Below, piece after piece: positions 41,977 to 53,900 of a stretch of 64,000 nucleotides of DNA; positions within the stretch are counted from its first letter, which is position 1; the number at the start of each line of letters is the position of its first letter. The notes under the pieces are model-generated. The model was not told the DNA's origin and ran no database searches. It saw nothing but the letters and a program-made list of their open reading frames with translations. Source of the DNA: Melastoma dodecandrum (Eukaryota; Streptophyta; Magnoliopsida; Myrtales; Melastomataceae); assembly GCA_029817715.1 (NCBI GenBank), contig JARUPY010000606.1:6696001-6760000 (forward strand). Reading direction: 5' to 3'. The translations under genes were made by a program, and so were the position numbers.

Positions 41977-43611
41977 CTTGACAAGAGATGGTACTATGAT
42001 ATTGCGGCAGGATGTGCTTGATCATTTATCAGATGGAAAGTGACAACTAGAGTAGGCTAAGAGGCATCGAACAGTTCCTGCTGTACCTGTTATTCATGAC
42101 AGTAATCTCCTCGACAGAACCAACACTAAACTCCAGGTTCTATTGAGATTGTAACACCTGCTATTGGGTGGATTCTAGCTAACGGACTCTTTCTTAGGTA
42201 TTCATCCAGCTTTAAATATACATGATTCACATAGCTACACCTTAACAATAGAAAACGCTGTCCTTAAAAAACCAGACGGTTTTAGCAACAGATACAGGGT
42301 AAGATAAACCAGAGATCTTTTCCTTCTTCCCAAATTATATTTTAGCGAAGGAACCATTCACGAAACAATAACTAGGGATAACTTTCATCGAATGCTCCTT
42401 TAGCCTGATTAATTTGTAAGTTGGAACAATGTGCTTCTGTTTATCATCGTCTGCCCTCATGATTTTCCAAGCTATTCTGGTGAGGGACTGATATCCATAA
42501 CCAGATTCTTGAAATTTCACAGATAATTTCCTACAGAGGCCCAGTCTAATGACATGATGGACAGAGAACCATCAAAATTCCGCAGAAGAATTATAATGAC
42601 GTTGAGGAAAATCAATGAAGTTGCCAGGCAAGAGCCGCGCGGAGAAGCAAATTGGGACTGACAAAAAAGTTTGAAATCAAGCATACGACCGGAAGTTGAG
42701 TAGCAGGAACTCGTCAGAAGGCCCACGCACCAAAGCAATATTAAATTAATCAACCAAAGCATGATCAAAGGTCAAGTCCCCGTTCATCAGCCAGATTCAA
42801 AGATCAAAGGCTGCACTCACCAACTCACTCCTCCGAAGATCTACTTATCAGAAGAATTCACGACACTAAGAACAACTCATCAGAAGAACACGTACCGATG
42901 CACGATCCAAGCTCAAGCGACAGATCATCCCCGAATCTCTTGGATCCTGAGTTCCCCGTGCTCTTCCAAACATCAGATCAGAGGGGGAAACCAGATTAGA
43001 TTCAGAAATCAACACCCAACGATGATTCGAACAGAAATAATCCACATTCTCGTACCGTATCACGACCGCAAGAATTTCGAAGTAAAGATCCGCCGAGAAT
43101 CCCCCGGATCTGGTGTAAGACTCACAGTTGGGAGTGAAGAGTGGCGCCAATTTACATCGTGGCGAAATGGGTTTTGCCGCGCACGGGAAAATCCTTTCTA
43201 CGGGGCGGCCGGTTTATATTATTTGAATTTTGCGCCGCCAAACTAACCCTAGCATTTTTTGTTCTTTACATTGTGTTCGGACCGATCCTTTGAAAGCAAA
43301 CACGTTCAGTTGGCTGACCTTGGTTTGTCATACGTAGCTCTCACACAAAAGACCCAAGTTTTATGGCCCCAAGACCCAGCAAATTACAAAGAAAACAAGT
43401 ATCTCCCAGCTGCCGCAAGTTATCATTTGCCCCTCTAGAACTTAACTGGAAATAGTGTGTTGATCGGATATATATCTATACGCAACTAAAGCACACGATG
43501 TTATACAGGCCTCACAAGTCTGGGATGAAGATCAGCGCAGAAATGCCTTTCTTCGGTGTGAGAGGATTTAACTAGATATGAATCTCGCTACTCCAAAAAT
43601 ATAAATACAAG
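41977..43611. other. Intergenic between convergent ROS1-like and RPF2
   Basis: 3' flanks of two convergent genes, but 1.6 kb is long for that. On the minus strand AATATAAAC near 43216 followed by leader-like DNA to about 42900 could be the promoter and first exon of an unannotated transcript; no protein is supported. Confidence 0.4.
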
Positions 43612-45209
43612 TTAATTTGAATCTTCCCTGTGTCTCTTTGACGATGGCCTGTCTTGCTCCTTCGGCATTTTAGCCTCCCGGCGCTCTCTCTTAACGCCTT
43701 TGGCTTTGTTAGGTAGATTCATATCACCCAACTGCAAGATTAATTCATATAATTCAGGTCTTTGGTACAAGGAATGAGGTTTGACACTCATTTTTATTAA
43801 CCCTCGTTCACCAAAAAAGGGGAAGCAAGTTGATCGATGAGAAACTTACCTTTTGATCAGGAATATAAATCTTCCCGATCTTCCCGAGAACGGCATCCTG
43901 GTTAACATTTTTCTCCTGTGGATCATCGCCGATTTGCAATATTAGGGTTACTGATCTTTCAAGTTTAAACAACACGAAAGAAAGTAAAAAGTGAATATCA
44001 GCTTATTAACCTTCTTTTTAGGCTTCTCTAGAGTTGTCTTCATGGCTTCCTTCCTCAAACTATCGGCCGGAAGTCGATGCCTACGTACTACTAAATCCAT
44101 GGAAGGACCAATTTCCACCAATTCCATCCTCGGCACAATAGTTCCCGACTTTTTCAGTCGCAGTGCGCAGTGAGTGAGGTAAACCCTGTTAAGGGATAGA
44201 GCAGTGCAAACATAGGCTCGATCTATCCCAGATAGGTTCAGGTTCTCCACAACCTACAGCAAATCAGAATGTCACCACCATATCCCGTCCATGATCTCAT
44301 TGTGATGTAGGTTACATTGTATTTCCGCTGCAAGCACTAAAAAAATTAGCAAGTAAAACAATACCTCTCCACGGAGTAAATCAAGTAGAACCTCCTTCAA
44401 ATGCTTCAATTCTTCCGAACTCTCAAACCCTTCGCCAACAAACACAATAAAAGGCTTTGAACCTGACCGTGGAGCAATCTTCTTGTCATACTTGTACGAC
44501 TCCAGAGACTTGAAATGCTCTACTCCAACTTCAAGTAGATCATATATGTGGTGATCATACATTCGCCCAATAACAAGGTTGTTTGGACGCTTTTTCGAGT
44601 GAGAGCCAAACTGGGAAAATCACAATATGTCAAGTCAACGGCATCACTTAAACTAACCAAGAGTGAAAACACCGTCGATGAATGAACAAAATTATTCCAA
44701 CTGCAGACACTGCCACTATCATATCATAGACATGTTAAACCAAAAAGGGTTGTAAGCTGCACGAAAATCCGGGACAAAGTCGAGCCAAGAGCAAATACTG
44801 ATTGCATCCATCGCAACAAGAGGCCATCACAATCCGAATCAGAGACTCACCACAAAGATGCTGCAATCGGTCTTGAGCGAGAAGAACTCCAAGGAAGTCT
44901 CGCCCCCGCTCTCGAACGGCCGAATGTTCTCATTCCTGCGGTTGAACCTAACAGCGCTATCCCTCTTCAGATGGTAAATATCCGACAGCACGGAGTTCAA
45001 GACCTCGCTCGTCTTAGTCCCTAGAAACACCAAAGTCTTCCTCCCCGTCTCCACCTAGAAATGCACACAACACCGAAATCTCTCAAATTTCAAGTAAGAA
45101 ATAGGCCCAGGAATCAAGAAACGCCGAATCTTGACGATCATACGAGCTTGGGGGCGCGCTTCTCGAGCGCCCTCAGCACTCTCTTCTTCGAGGGTCGCTT
45201 GATCTCCAT
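43612..45209 (-). CDS. RPF2: Ribosome production factor 2 (Brix domain)
   Basis: Nucleolar factor that with RRS1 brings the 5S RNP into pre-60S particles and is needed for 27S pre-rRNA processing. Six exons: 45144-45209, 44851-45054, 44365-44610, 44011-44253, 43850-43915 and 43612-43731, all phase 0, giving 314 residues, the usual plant length. It starts MEIKRPSKKRVLRALEKRAP; the Brix domain (about 25-240) reads METGRKTLVFLGTKTSEVLN, LFxF-type FSLKTDCSIFV, GSHSKKRPNNLVIGRMYDHH, SKPFIVFVGEGFE and VYLTHCALRLKKSGTIVPR; the C-terminus is Lys/Arg-rich and ends KRHREDSN. The MULE described below begins 158 bases upstream of its start codon. Confidence 0.94.
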
Positions 45210-45366
45210 CGTCTTTGTGTTGATGGCCGACCAAAAACCCTTGTTATGGTGTATGTGTCCATCTATGGTCCACTCAGGCTGCCTCTGGCTTTCTCAAAGA
45301 AAGCCCAGATTCAATTTTCAGATCCGGCCCAATTAATCAAGGATGTTATTCATGCATTTATAAAAG

Positions 45367-45562
45367 GCAAAATATACGAATATGTTCATAACTATAGTCA
45401 AACTTTCTTTTCTGTCAACTTCTTTTTTTCTTATACAATAATGTCACAACCTATGGTTTCTACCTTTTCTATGGCAAGTAATTGACGACGTGAGGGAGAA
45501 GTCCCACGTGGACATAACGAAGCCTGTAATATCCTACGTGGTGAAAAATCATAATTCAGATG
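45367..45562 (+). repeat. MULE left terminal inverted repeat
   Basis: Pairs with 50410-50607 in inverted orientation. Shared blocks include GACGACGTGAGGGAGAAGT, CACGTGGACATAACG and CCTGTAATATCCTACGTGG. Confidence 0.9.
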
Positions 45563-45630
45563 TGGAAATGAACGAGGTCTTTCAGAGGCGATGTTGAAGA
45601 ACGAAGAAGCCCCCAAATTCGGAACCCTAA

Positions 45631-46296
45631 TTGGGACCAGAAGAGGAATGGCAGGCGAAGGCAGAAGAAGGAAGTGAGGGTAGGAGGAAGGAAGTGAGTC
45701 GACTTTGGAGGAAGGAATTGAGGCAACCCGGTGAAGGTTTGAGGCCGCTTCGGGTGGACGAGTTTGCAACCGGTTACGAGGTAAAAGGTATGAGTACTGG
45801 CTCTGCTGTATCGAGCTTAAGTGTGGGTGGATGGGTTTACAACCATGGAAGGAGAATCACCCTGTATACATCCTGGAGTAAGAGCAATCCTAGTCGGCGA
45901 TTCTACAGGTGTTCGTACTAGAAGGTTAGGTGTATTGTCGTGGGTTAATTTTTCTGCCTGCCAACACTGTCTTGTAAATTTGTCTGATAATTGACGGTAG
46001 ATGATTGTGGGTTTTTCAAGTGGATTGACGAGGACTTCCCAAGTAGGCAGAAGGATATCATGAATGAACTTATAGAGTCGAAGAAAGCACTGGAGAAGGA
46101 TATCGAATTCCTGAAGGGGAAATGTCAAACGAGAGAGAATGTTATAACAAAGTTGGAAGGGAAGGTTGTTAAGTACAAAAAACTGAAAGAGAAGACTGAG
46201 AAAATGAAGACCCAAATCTTTACTTTACGACTGGTTGTACTTTGGTTAGCTGTTTTTATGTTATTTTTTGTTGTTTTCATTGTTTTCATTAGGTAA
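45631..46296 (+). pseudogene. GRF-type zinc finger / coiled-coil ORF of the MULE
   Basis: Two exons, about 45631 to 45923/45926 and 46000-46296. The first ends TSWSKSNPSRRFYRCSY and the second starts DDCGFFKWIDEDFPSRQKD, together a GRF zinc finger seen in many plant MULE and TE-linked proteins, followed by a coiled coil (ESKKALEKDIEFLKGKC) and a C-terminal membrane segment (LVVLWLAVFMLFFVVF). A TAG codon stands after RCSY before the splice site, and the first CxxC cysteines appear replaced (VGGW). It is therefore probably inactive. Function of these proteins in MULEs is unknown. Confidence 0.65.
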
Positions 46297-46389
46297 TGTG
46301 GCTGGATGGTACTTGGTTGTTGTAAGTTGTATTTGCGATTGAATGTAGCCTCAAGTAGTTGGCTGTTGTATTTCTCAGCAATATTTGGA

Positions 46390-46990
46390 TGTAGTTGGCT
46401 GTTGTAATGTAGCTGAGCAATTAACATTTAGCTGAGCAAATGTAATTTGGCTGTAATTTGGCTGAAACCAATTTTCCCAAATTTCCCACATTCTATAAAG
46501 GCAAAATGTAGTTGGCTGTAATTTTCCCACATTCCCAAATTTGGCTGTAATTTGGCTATAATTTGGATGTAGTTGGTTGTTGCAAATGTACAATTTCCCA
46601 GGCAAAAAGAAATTGTGATTTGCACAGAGTTGCCCAAATGCCCAGATTCCCAAAGTTGCCTAGTTTTCCACAAAAAATTGCATAGAATTGCCCAATAAGT
46701 TGCCCAGAAATGCCCAGTTGCCCAGTTTCCAGAGTTTCCCAATTGCACCAGAATTCAGTTGGCCAAAATTGTCCAGTTGCCCAGTTTACAAAGTTTCCCA
46801 ATTGCACCAGAATTGAACTAGCCAGAAGTACCATCATATTGATAAGAGTTTCAAAAGCTTATAACAAGAAGTTTCAAAAGTACTAACCAGAACTACACCA
46901 CCAGAAATACACTACTAACCGGAATTACATCATATTGAACCAACCAGAAGTACACCACATTATACCAGAACCAACAAGAAGTACACCACA
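46390..46990. repeat. Short degenerate tandem repeats inside the MULE
   Basis: Repeated words such as TTTGGCTGTAATTTGGCT, CCAGTTGCCCAGTTT, TTTCCCAATTGCACCAGAATT and GAAGTACACCACATT, each seen two or more times with variation. The ORFs on the minus strand here are repeat translations. Confidence 0.7.
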
Positions 46991-47164
46991 TTCCAATTAC
47001 AACTCCAACAACTTTCAAGAATCCCTGCCCCTCTGCCTAGCATTTCCCCTGCTCTTCCTCATTGCATTTCCCCTGCCCCTCCGCACAGCTTCTTTCTGTC
47101 TTGACTGTGGAGATACAATGGATTCTTGGCTCCGATCAACACTTGTATCTTCTGCCATTGTTGT

Positions 47165-49941
47165 TCATTGTGCAGGAGTAACTTTGCACGTTCTCTTGTT
47201 ATGGCCATGTCCTCCACAGTTTTGACAAGTCATGTGCATAATCCTCCTGTCTGTAATGCAACAAAGAATAGTTAAGTACGATTTTTTATGTTCAGTTCAT
47301 TGGTAATAGGTAATCCTAGGACGGTACCTGAGCCTTCAGATATTTGTTCATCAGTTGGCTGAACTGGAGTTGAAGCTTGCTGCGAAGAGGCTTCACCCTT
47401 GCATGTCCTCTTATTGTGACCGAAAACACCACAAATAGAACACTTCATACCTACTCCTCTTTTGGACAGCTTTGAGATTCCAGTGGGCTGTGATGAATCC
47501 TTTGGTTCCTCCTCCTTAGAAACTCTCCTTTTGTGCTTCTTTGGTCGGCCAGGGAGCTTCTTATAAGGCGGTGGCCTTATCACTTCTAAGTTCTCACGCG
47601 GCCAGAATTTCACTCCATCTAAAGGCTCTAATACATGACCATATGCTTTCTTATATGTCAGGATTTTGACGCTAGGATGCACATAATCTTCTACTGGCCT
47701 TTTCATGAAATTGATGCAAGTTATTGCATGGGAGCAAGGCAGAGGATTCAAGTCCCAAAAACGACAGCTACAAGCACGTCTAGTGGAATCTACCAAATAC
47801 CTATCATTCTCATTATTAGCCAGAGACACCTCAAACTTCTCAGCAAACGGGGGTTTAACGGCATACCTTCCTGCACTTTCCTTGAGTAATTCAACATCCT
47901 TCCTTATGTTTGGGCACAAGCTATCGTGGCTTCTTTCAGCAATCTGCCTCTTCTCACATTGTCGTACCATCAAGAGCCGACGAATTCTCTCAAGCATATC
48001 AATAAGAGGCATTCGCCGTGCAGCAACAATATATGAATTGAAGGTCTCACACATATTGTTTGTAATTGTGCCACACTTACTTGATGTGCTGAAAAATGCT
48101 TGGCAGAAATGTTGCGGCCCTTGCTTAAAGAAATCATCAGCTGCCTCTATTGAACAAGGTATTCCATCACGGCCCTCTCTCATCTCTTTCAAAGCAATGG
48201 CATAGTCAGTCTTATTAGTACTCTTCACAATCTTATAAAAGCAGCTCTTAAGGAATAATCCTCTATGCTTCACTTTCCAGTTTTGGTAATTATGCCTTGC
48301 ACAATTCCTGTGCTCGGCTGCTGGTGCCAGATTAGCAACCCCATTGAGCAGTCCCTTCAATAAAACAATTAAATTGAACAACAATATCATGAATTGATTG
48401 ACAACAGAAACAACAACGACATACCTTCTGTTGGTCTGATATGAAGGTCCACCCTCCTCCACTGCCCATATCAAGAATCTGGAAAAACAACTCCAAAAAG
48501 TCCAAGAATCTGTGTTTTCCCCTTCTACAACAGCCCAAGCTATGAGAAACATTCCTTCATTGCCATCGCGACCAACGGCACTTAAAAGAATTCCACCACA
48601 CTTATGTTTAATAAAAGTCCCATCAAAACCTATGAGAGGTCTACATCCATCTAAAAATCCAGATTTCAGAGCATCAAAACAAACAAAGAATCTCTTGAAT
48701 GTTGTATAAGTCCCGGTTGAGAGAGTCAAGTCACAACTTAGCGTAAATGTCGAAGTCGGATATTTCAATCGCAGCGCATCAATATATGGTCTCAAATCCT
48801 TGAAATGATCATCTATAGTGCCATTAATCAACTTATCAGCTAACCAACTCGCCTTATAAACTTTCATTAATGGCACTTCTAAATGGTGCTTGCTCATTAC
48901 TTCCTGCTGAATTTCGCGGGCTGTCGCACCAACCCTGCGAATTTCCCCTTCAACGAATTGATTGGCCAACCATCTAGTTGTTGCTTGACGATTACTCATA
49001 TTCCGACTACATTTATGCTCATTCAACACATATCTAACAACAAATATGTTTTCCTTCTTCAGCCAAGACCCAAAACATCTCCACGGACAACCAGTCACAC
49101 AAATAGCCTCATGTCTATTCTCATTACTTCGTTTCCAACGCAAATTATACCCATTTGCAATAGCATACCGCTGGACAGCATCATGCATTTGCACAGGATT
49201 TTCAAAGCATAAACCAGCCTTCCACTCAATCAATTTGTGATCACAATGAGGGTTATATTCAGTGTATTCACACAACTGTTGCTTCCGTCTATCCCCTATG
49301 GTCACACAACAAGAATCATCCCCTAATCGGCATCTGATTTTTCGTACTCAGACTCCACATCCAGAAAAGGTATGTCATTATCAATATCAGCTGGGTTAGG
49401 CTGAGGGACACCCAACTCCTCCTCCTTATCACTCTCTACCCTCACACTTCTAACCTCATCCCCTTTATCCGCCTTCTCAATCTCCTCAATAGGATCATCC
49501 TCTAATTCTAATTCATCAGTCTCCTCATTAGGATCTTCTTCTAAATCTAACTCCTCAGTCTCCTCATGCGGGTCTTCTTCGACTTCTAAGTCATCAGCCA
49601 CACTATCACCCTCTCCTTCACAGTATAATATTCACTGTTCCACCTTCCTGACATTCTTCGATCATTTTCATAACCTCCTTGTCTCCTACAATTTCCCTAA
49701 CCAATGACAAGCTATGACCGGGATGCCCATACCACATTTTCAACACCCTACTTAACCCAGAATCTTTAGCCAACGCTACCAAGGTGAAATAACCTAAAAG
49801 GTCGGCATCCACCCCGCCAAACTTAACTATCGAGCCTCCTGTATATGAGCACAGGCCAAACAAGCTCATCCTACCCCCAATATGTATTTTCAGATTGAGC
49901 CGCTTCATTGTATCTATTTGTTCAGCCAAACAACACCACAA
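47165..49941 (-). pseudogene. MURA-type MULE transposase, inactivated
   Basis: Plant Mutator transposase: a PB1-like N-terminal domain (IHIGGRMS, YTGGSIVKFGGVDADLL), an acidic linker (VEEDPHEETEELDLEEDP), a MuDR DNA-binding region (TEYNPHCDHKLIEWK), the DDE core (PLIGFDGTFIKHKCGGILL, AWAVVEGENTDSW, AEHRNCARHNYQNW), a SWIM zinc finger (CSCRFWDLNPLPCSHAI) and a CCHC knuckle (CSICGVFGHNKRTC). The exon ends at 47328 and splices in phase to 47250-47165 with a second knuckle (CQNCGGHGHNKRTC). Damage: a frameshift between NIIL and YCEGEGD near 49617, a stop after YEKSDAD at 49323, and one T lost in the run after DSWTF (about 48500) so that QILDMGSGGGWTFISDQQK is out of frame. Not able to encode an active transposase unless these are sequence errors. 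Confidence 0.9.
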
Positions 49942-50409
49942 TTACCTACTTAATAACCTACCTAATCACGACAGCAAACAGTGGAGCCAATAAGAGTTTG
50001 CCATCATACTTGGTCTTCTTTCGGTCACACACACAGGGTCGCCTTCTTCACTCACACACAGGTCGCCTTCTTTCGATAACACACAGGGTCCTCTTCGCTC
50101 TTCGCCTTCGTCTTCGTCAGTCACACAGAGGGTCGTTTTCGCCCTTCGTCTTCGTTTTCTTCAGTCACACAGAGGGTGGTCTACCGTCTTCGCCTTCACC
50201 TTCTTCAGCCTTTACAGGGTCGCCTTCTTCAACCTTCACAGGGTCGCCTTCTTTCAGACACACACAGGGTCGTCTTCCGACTTCGCCTTCGCACGTTCGT
50301 CTTTGGCTAAACCTTCTCCAATTTCCTCAATGTGAAGCAATTAGGGTTCCTCGTGTTTCTTTTCTTTATTTCAATTTGGGGCCGGGCAAAGAGGAGATTG
50401 GTCTTTTCT

Positions 50410-50607
50410 GCATATGAATTACGAGGCTTCACCACGTAGGATATTACAGGCTCCGTTATGTCCACGTGAGACTTCTCCCTCACGTCGTCAACTATTTGCC
50501 ATAAAAAAGGTAGAAACCATATATTGTGACATTATTGTATATGAAAAAAAAAAGTTGACAAAAAAAAAAGTTTGACCACAGTTATGGACATATACGTATA
50601 TTTTGCC
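50410..50607 (-). repeat. MULE right terminal inverted repeat
   Basis: Inverted partner of 45367-45562. Just inside it (about 50020-50300) is a CT-rich set of imperfect repeats built on CACACAGGGTCGCCTTCTTC, probably the transposase leader. Confidence 0.9.
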
Positions 50608-50900
50608 TTTATAAAATGATAAAAACATTTACTAAGTTTTTTAATCAGCGGAGGTCGAAATGAGCCCAAATTTTTTCCTTAGTTTTCTTCCGTTTTTGTT
50701 CCCGCATTTTATAGTTTTCGTCGAGTGTGATTGTTATTGTTACTTATCTGTTGTAATCTAGCTCGATCGCTGTCCTTAGATGTGGTGTTCTTTCGTGATG
50801 TTTGGTTGTCGATCATCCCTGTTCGATTAGGGTTCTTTTTTTTGTAATTCTGAAAACGGATGTTGTAATCGGGAGGTTAGGGTTGGGCTGGTCGTGTCGG

Positions 50901-53900
50901 ATGGACGGCGCACGGAGACCGTTTGACCGATCACGAGAGTTGGCCCAGAGTGTCAAGAAACCGCGGCTGGTGGAGGATCTGGGACGGGGTTTCCCTACGA
51001 GAGTCACGGCAGGGGGTCTGCGGCAAGGGAGTTATAGGAATGTGGAAGGAGGAGGCCGGGAGGATGACGGGGGCAGGGAAGCTTACCAGCCGCAACCACT
51101 CCCGCCGCATCAGCAGCACCAGGAGCTGGTGGAGCAGTACAAGGCCGCGCTTGGCGAGCTGACCTTCAACTCGAAGCCCATAATTACGAACCTCACCATC
51201 ATTGCCGGGGAGAATCTACCGGCGGCAAAGGCGATAGCTGCCGCGATTTGCACGAATATACTCGAGGTGAATCTAGTTGGTTGACTGATGCTGCTGTCTC
51301 TGTAGATGTATTCTCTTGTGAGAAAAAAAAAGGTCTTCTCCTTTTTTTGGCTTTGGATAGCTGAGTTATAGTGGTTAGTGTACATGTGGAAAGGGATTTC
51401 TCCCCGTCCTTAAAGTTCTTCTTGCAAATATGGAGTGGAAAAGAGAATTAGGTCAAATTGTCTCTCAAGCTTTGATATGATAAGGACTTCCGGATTTCTT
51501 TGGGCTACAACCATTGCATAATGCCAAATAAAATCCATTATTTCCAATATATTGCCAATATCACCATACAGTTGACATTGATTTGGCAACTGCTTTGTGT
51601 TGTATTACTCTTCTCAGATGCACGGAAATGAAATTTACTTTCTTATTGTTCTTTTTATCGCTGCTGAAGTTGTCTATCCTATCCCATTGCGAATGCTTTG
51701 GCAATCCCCAAATGTTGGCTTCCAATCTACTGACTCCACATTAACATCCATGAAATTGAGTTTCCAAAGTTTATTTTTAACAATGTCTGGTATTTGCATC
51801 ATGGTGTCTGTGTTCAATGTAGAATTTTCAGTTTGTGTATTCTTGTGTATCATGTCTAAAGAGGTTTCTAGGTAGATGAATGAAACTTGTATCGCTAGTA
51901 GAAATGGAGCTGGTTGGCTCAATTATGTAGAGGCTGTAGTTGCAATTGACAGAGCTCCACTTCCACAATGAGGGAGCTTCACCTATGTACTTTTTAAGAG
52001 ATTTGTAACCCCAACCTCGGGGTCTTTCTTTATTAAGTGATGTTATTTCATGTGGAAGATTGATCAAGATCACATTCAACAAAGCAGCATGGAAGATGGG
52101 TATCAGATTGAAGTAAAATTTCTGTTCTTGCCTGGTTGCATGGTGTGGTCTTGTCCTTCCATTTACGGGAAGGCACAATAGTTGGGTGGATATGCCTAGT
52201 GCACGCTTTGAGTGTGATTTCATGTTGAACCTAGTAGCTGGGTTCTTCGCTTAACATAATGTGTATTTGGCTATTTAGATTTATATATGCATGATGAGTT
52301 ATGTTATTAGCCTCAACAATGGAGACATTTGTCGTTTCAAGAAAGTGAAATCAGTTCATGAGGCTAAGCAGAGTAGAGGAGTCATAATTTTCTGAACTCT
52401 TGAAGGCTGAATCTCATCTTCTTCTGTTTCTCTAGTGAATTCATTTGGTGATGTGGTCTATTAGGTGCATTATGCATAGCATTTTATGTTTTTCGTTTTG
52501 TGACCTTTAACTTCTTTGAATTACCTCTTTAAGAAAAGTAGTCTTATGTCTTGTCATTTTTTCAGGTTAATTTTTTTTACTTCACAATTATTGGCTTTCC
52601 AAGCCTGACTATTGCTGGCTTGTTCTATTTTGGTTCAGCTTCTTGATACCTGGTAAATCTCTATCTAATATCAACAAGTTTCAGGTGCCCATTGACCAGA
52701 AGTTGCCATCCCTTTATCTTTTGGATAGCATTGTTAAGAACATCGGGAGAGATTATATCAAATATTTTGCGGCAAGATTACCTGAGGTGAGACCTGTATC
52801 TTTTTCTGATCGATGTCCTTTCTTGACGGCAAGCATTTGGCTTTACCTGCCGTATTGTAGGGATGTTTACAAGCATTTGGTTTATTTCTTTGTTGGGAGA
52901 TAATATAATTGCTTATTAGGGTCCATGATTGTCTCCTGCAACTTCAACTGTGATATGATGTTGCACTGAAGGATATGGACATTGTTGTGAGCACCAAGTG
53001 TGCTTCTGTGTGCTTTTGTTTGTAAGCAATAAAATCATTTTATGCAGAAATTTCCTGACAAATGAACTGTCAAAATTAGGTTTTCTGTACGACCTATCAA
53101 CAGGTTGATCCTGCTGTACATAATAGCATGCGACACCTTTTTGGGACCTGGAAAGGCGTATTTCTTCCTCAGACACTTCAAATGATAGAGAGAGAACTTG
53201 ATTTTGGAAATGCTGGTAACGGTTCAGTGGGATCTTCCACTTCAAGACCTGATTCACAGTCCCAATGTCCAGCACACAGCATTCATGTAAATCCAAAGTA
53301 CTTGGAATTGCAGCGGATTCAGCAATCAAGCAGGGTGAGCAGAGCTCTGATCTTGACCTCACAATTTCCAGTGACTCAACATTCGACAATTTCATTGTAG
53401 TGTTTCGAGTTCCACTGATGTAGTTTCTCTAGTATATTTCCTTTTCCCTGGTTAAGCGCAAGGGATGAAATTAATGGTTCTTTTCAACTCCTCTGAGAGA
53501 TGCGAGGGAGGATCAGCCTTCTACAGCAAGTGACACTCTTGTGGCTAATTGATCCGTCATTTTTTGTTACGTTCACTTACATTGTGAGATATCCTTAACA
53601 GGCCACACAACTTGCACAAAGGAATCAACTTGGGAACCCTGTTCAAGATGTCAACGATGATGATGTAATATATGATGATTACAAAGTGGGATTACATTTG
53701 TCGAGAACTTCAGACCTTGTGCCCGGAAGAACTGCTGGCAGAAGTGAGCTGCGACAAGGCAGGCCTTATGTATCTGCTGATACCGATGGTCCTTCGACCA
53801 CACAGAGACATGGTTTTCCCGCAAAGCTCGGAGCTTCAGGATATCCTGTTCCAAAGCTTGCCGACTTCGATTCACATACTCAGTCAACTGTCCCCAACAG

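Larger units (their letters stand above)
45367..50607. mobile_element. Mutator-like element (MULE), 5.24 kb, with 9-bp target duplication
   Basis: The element begins GGCAAAATATACG and ends with the complement CGTATATTTTGCC. It is flanked on both sides by the direct repeat TTTATAAAA (45358-45366 and 50608-50616), the 9-bp duplication expected for Mutator. Terminal inverted repeats are about 195 bases with roughly 85-90% identity by eye. It contains a damaged MURA-type transposase on the minus strand and a damaged GRF zinc-finger ORF on the plus strand. The perfect target duplication suggests insertion long after the host genes formed, but the TIR divergence says it is not brand new. Confidence 0.93.

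Noticed and set aside
47165..49305. MULE transposase as a functional 677-residue host protein
   Set aside because: The long ORF lies between matched TIRs with a 9-bp duplication and reads through a shifted segment and an unspliced intron; it is a broken transposase, not a domesticated gene.
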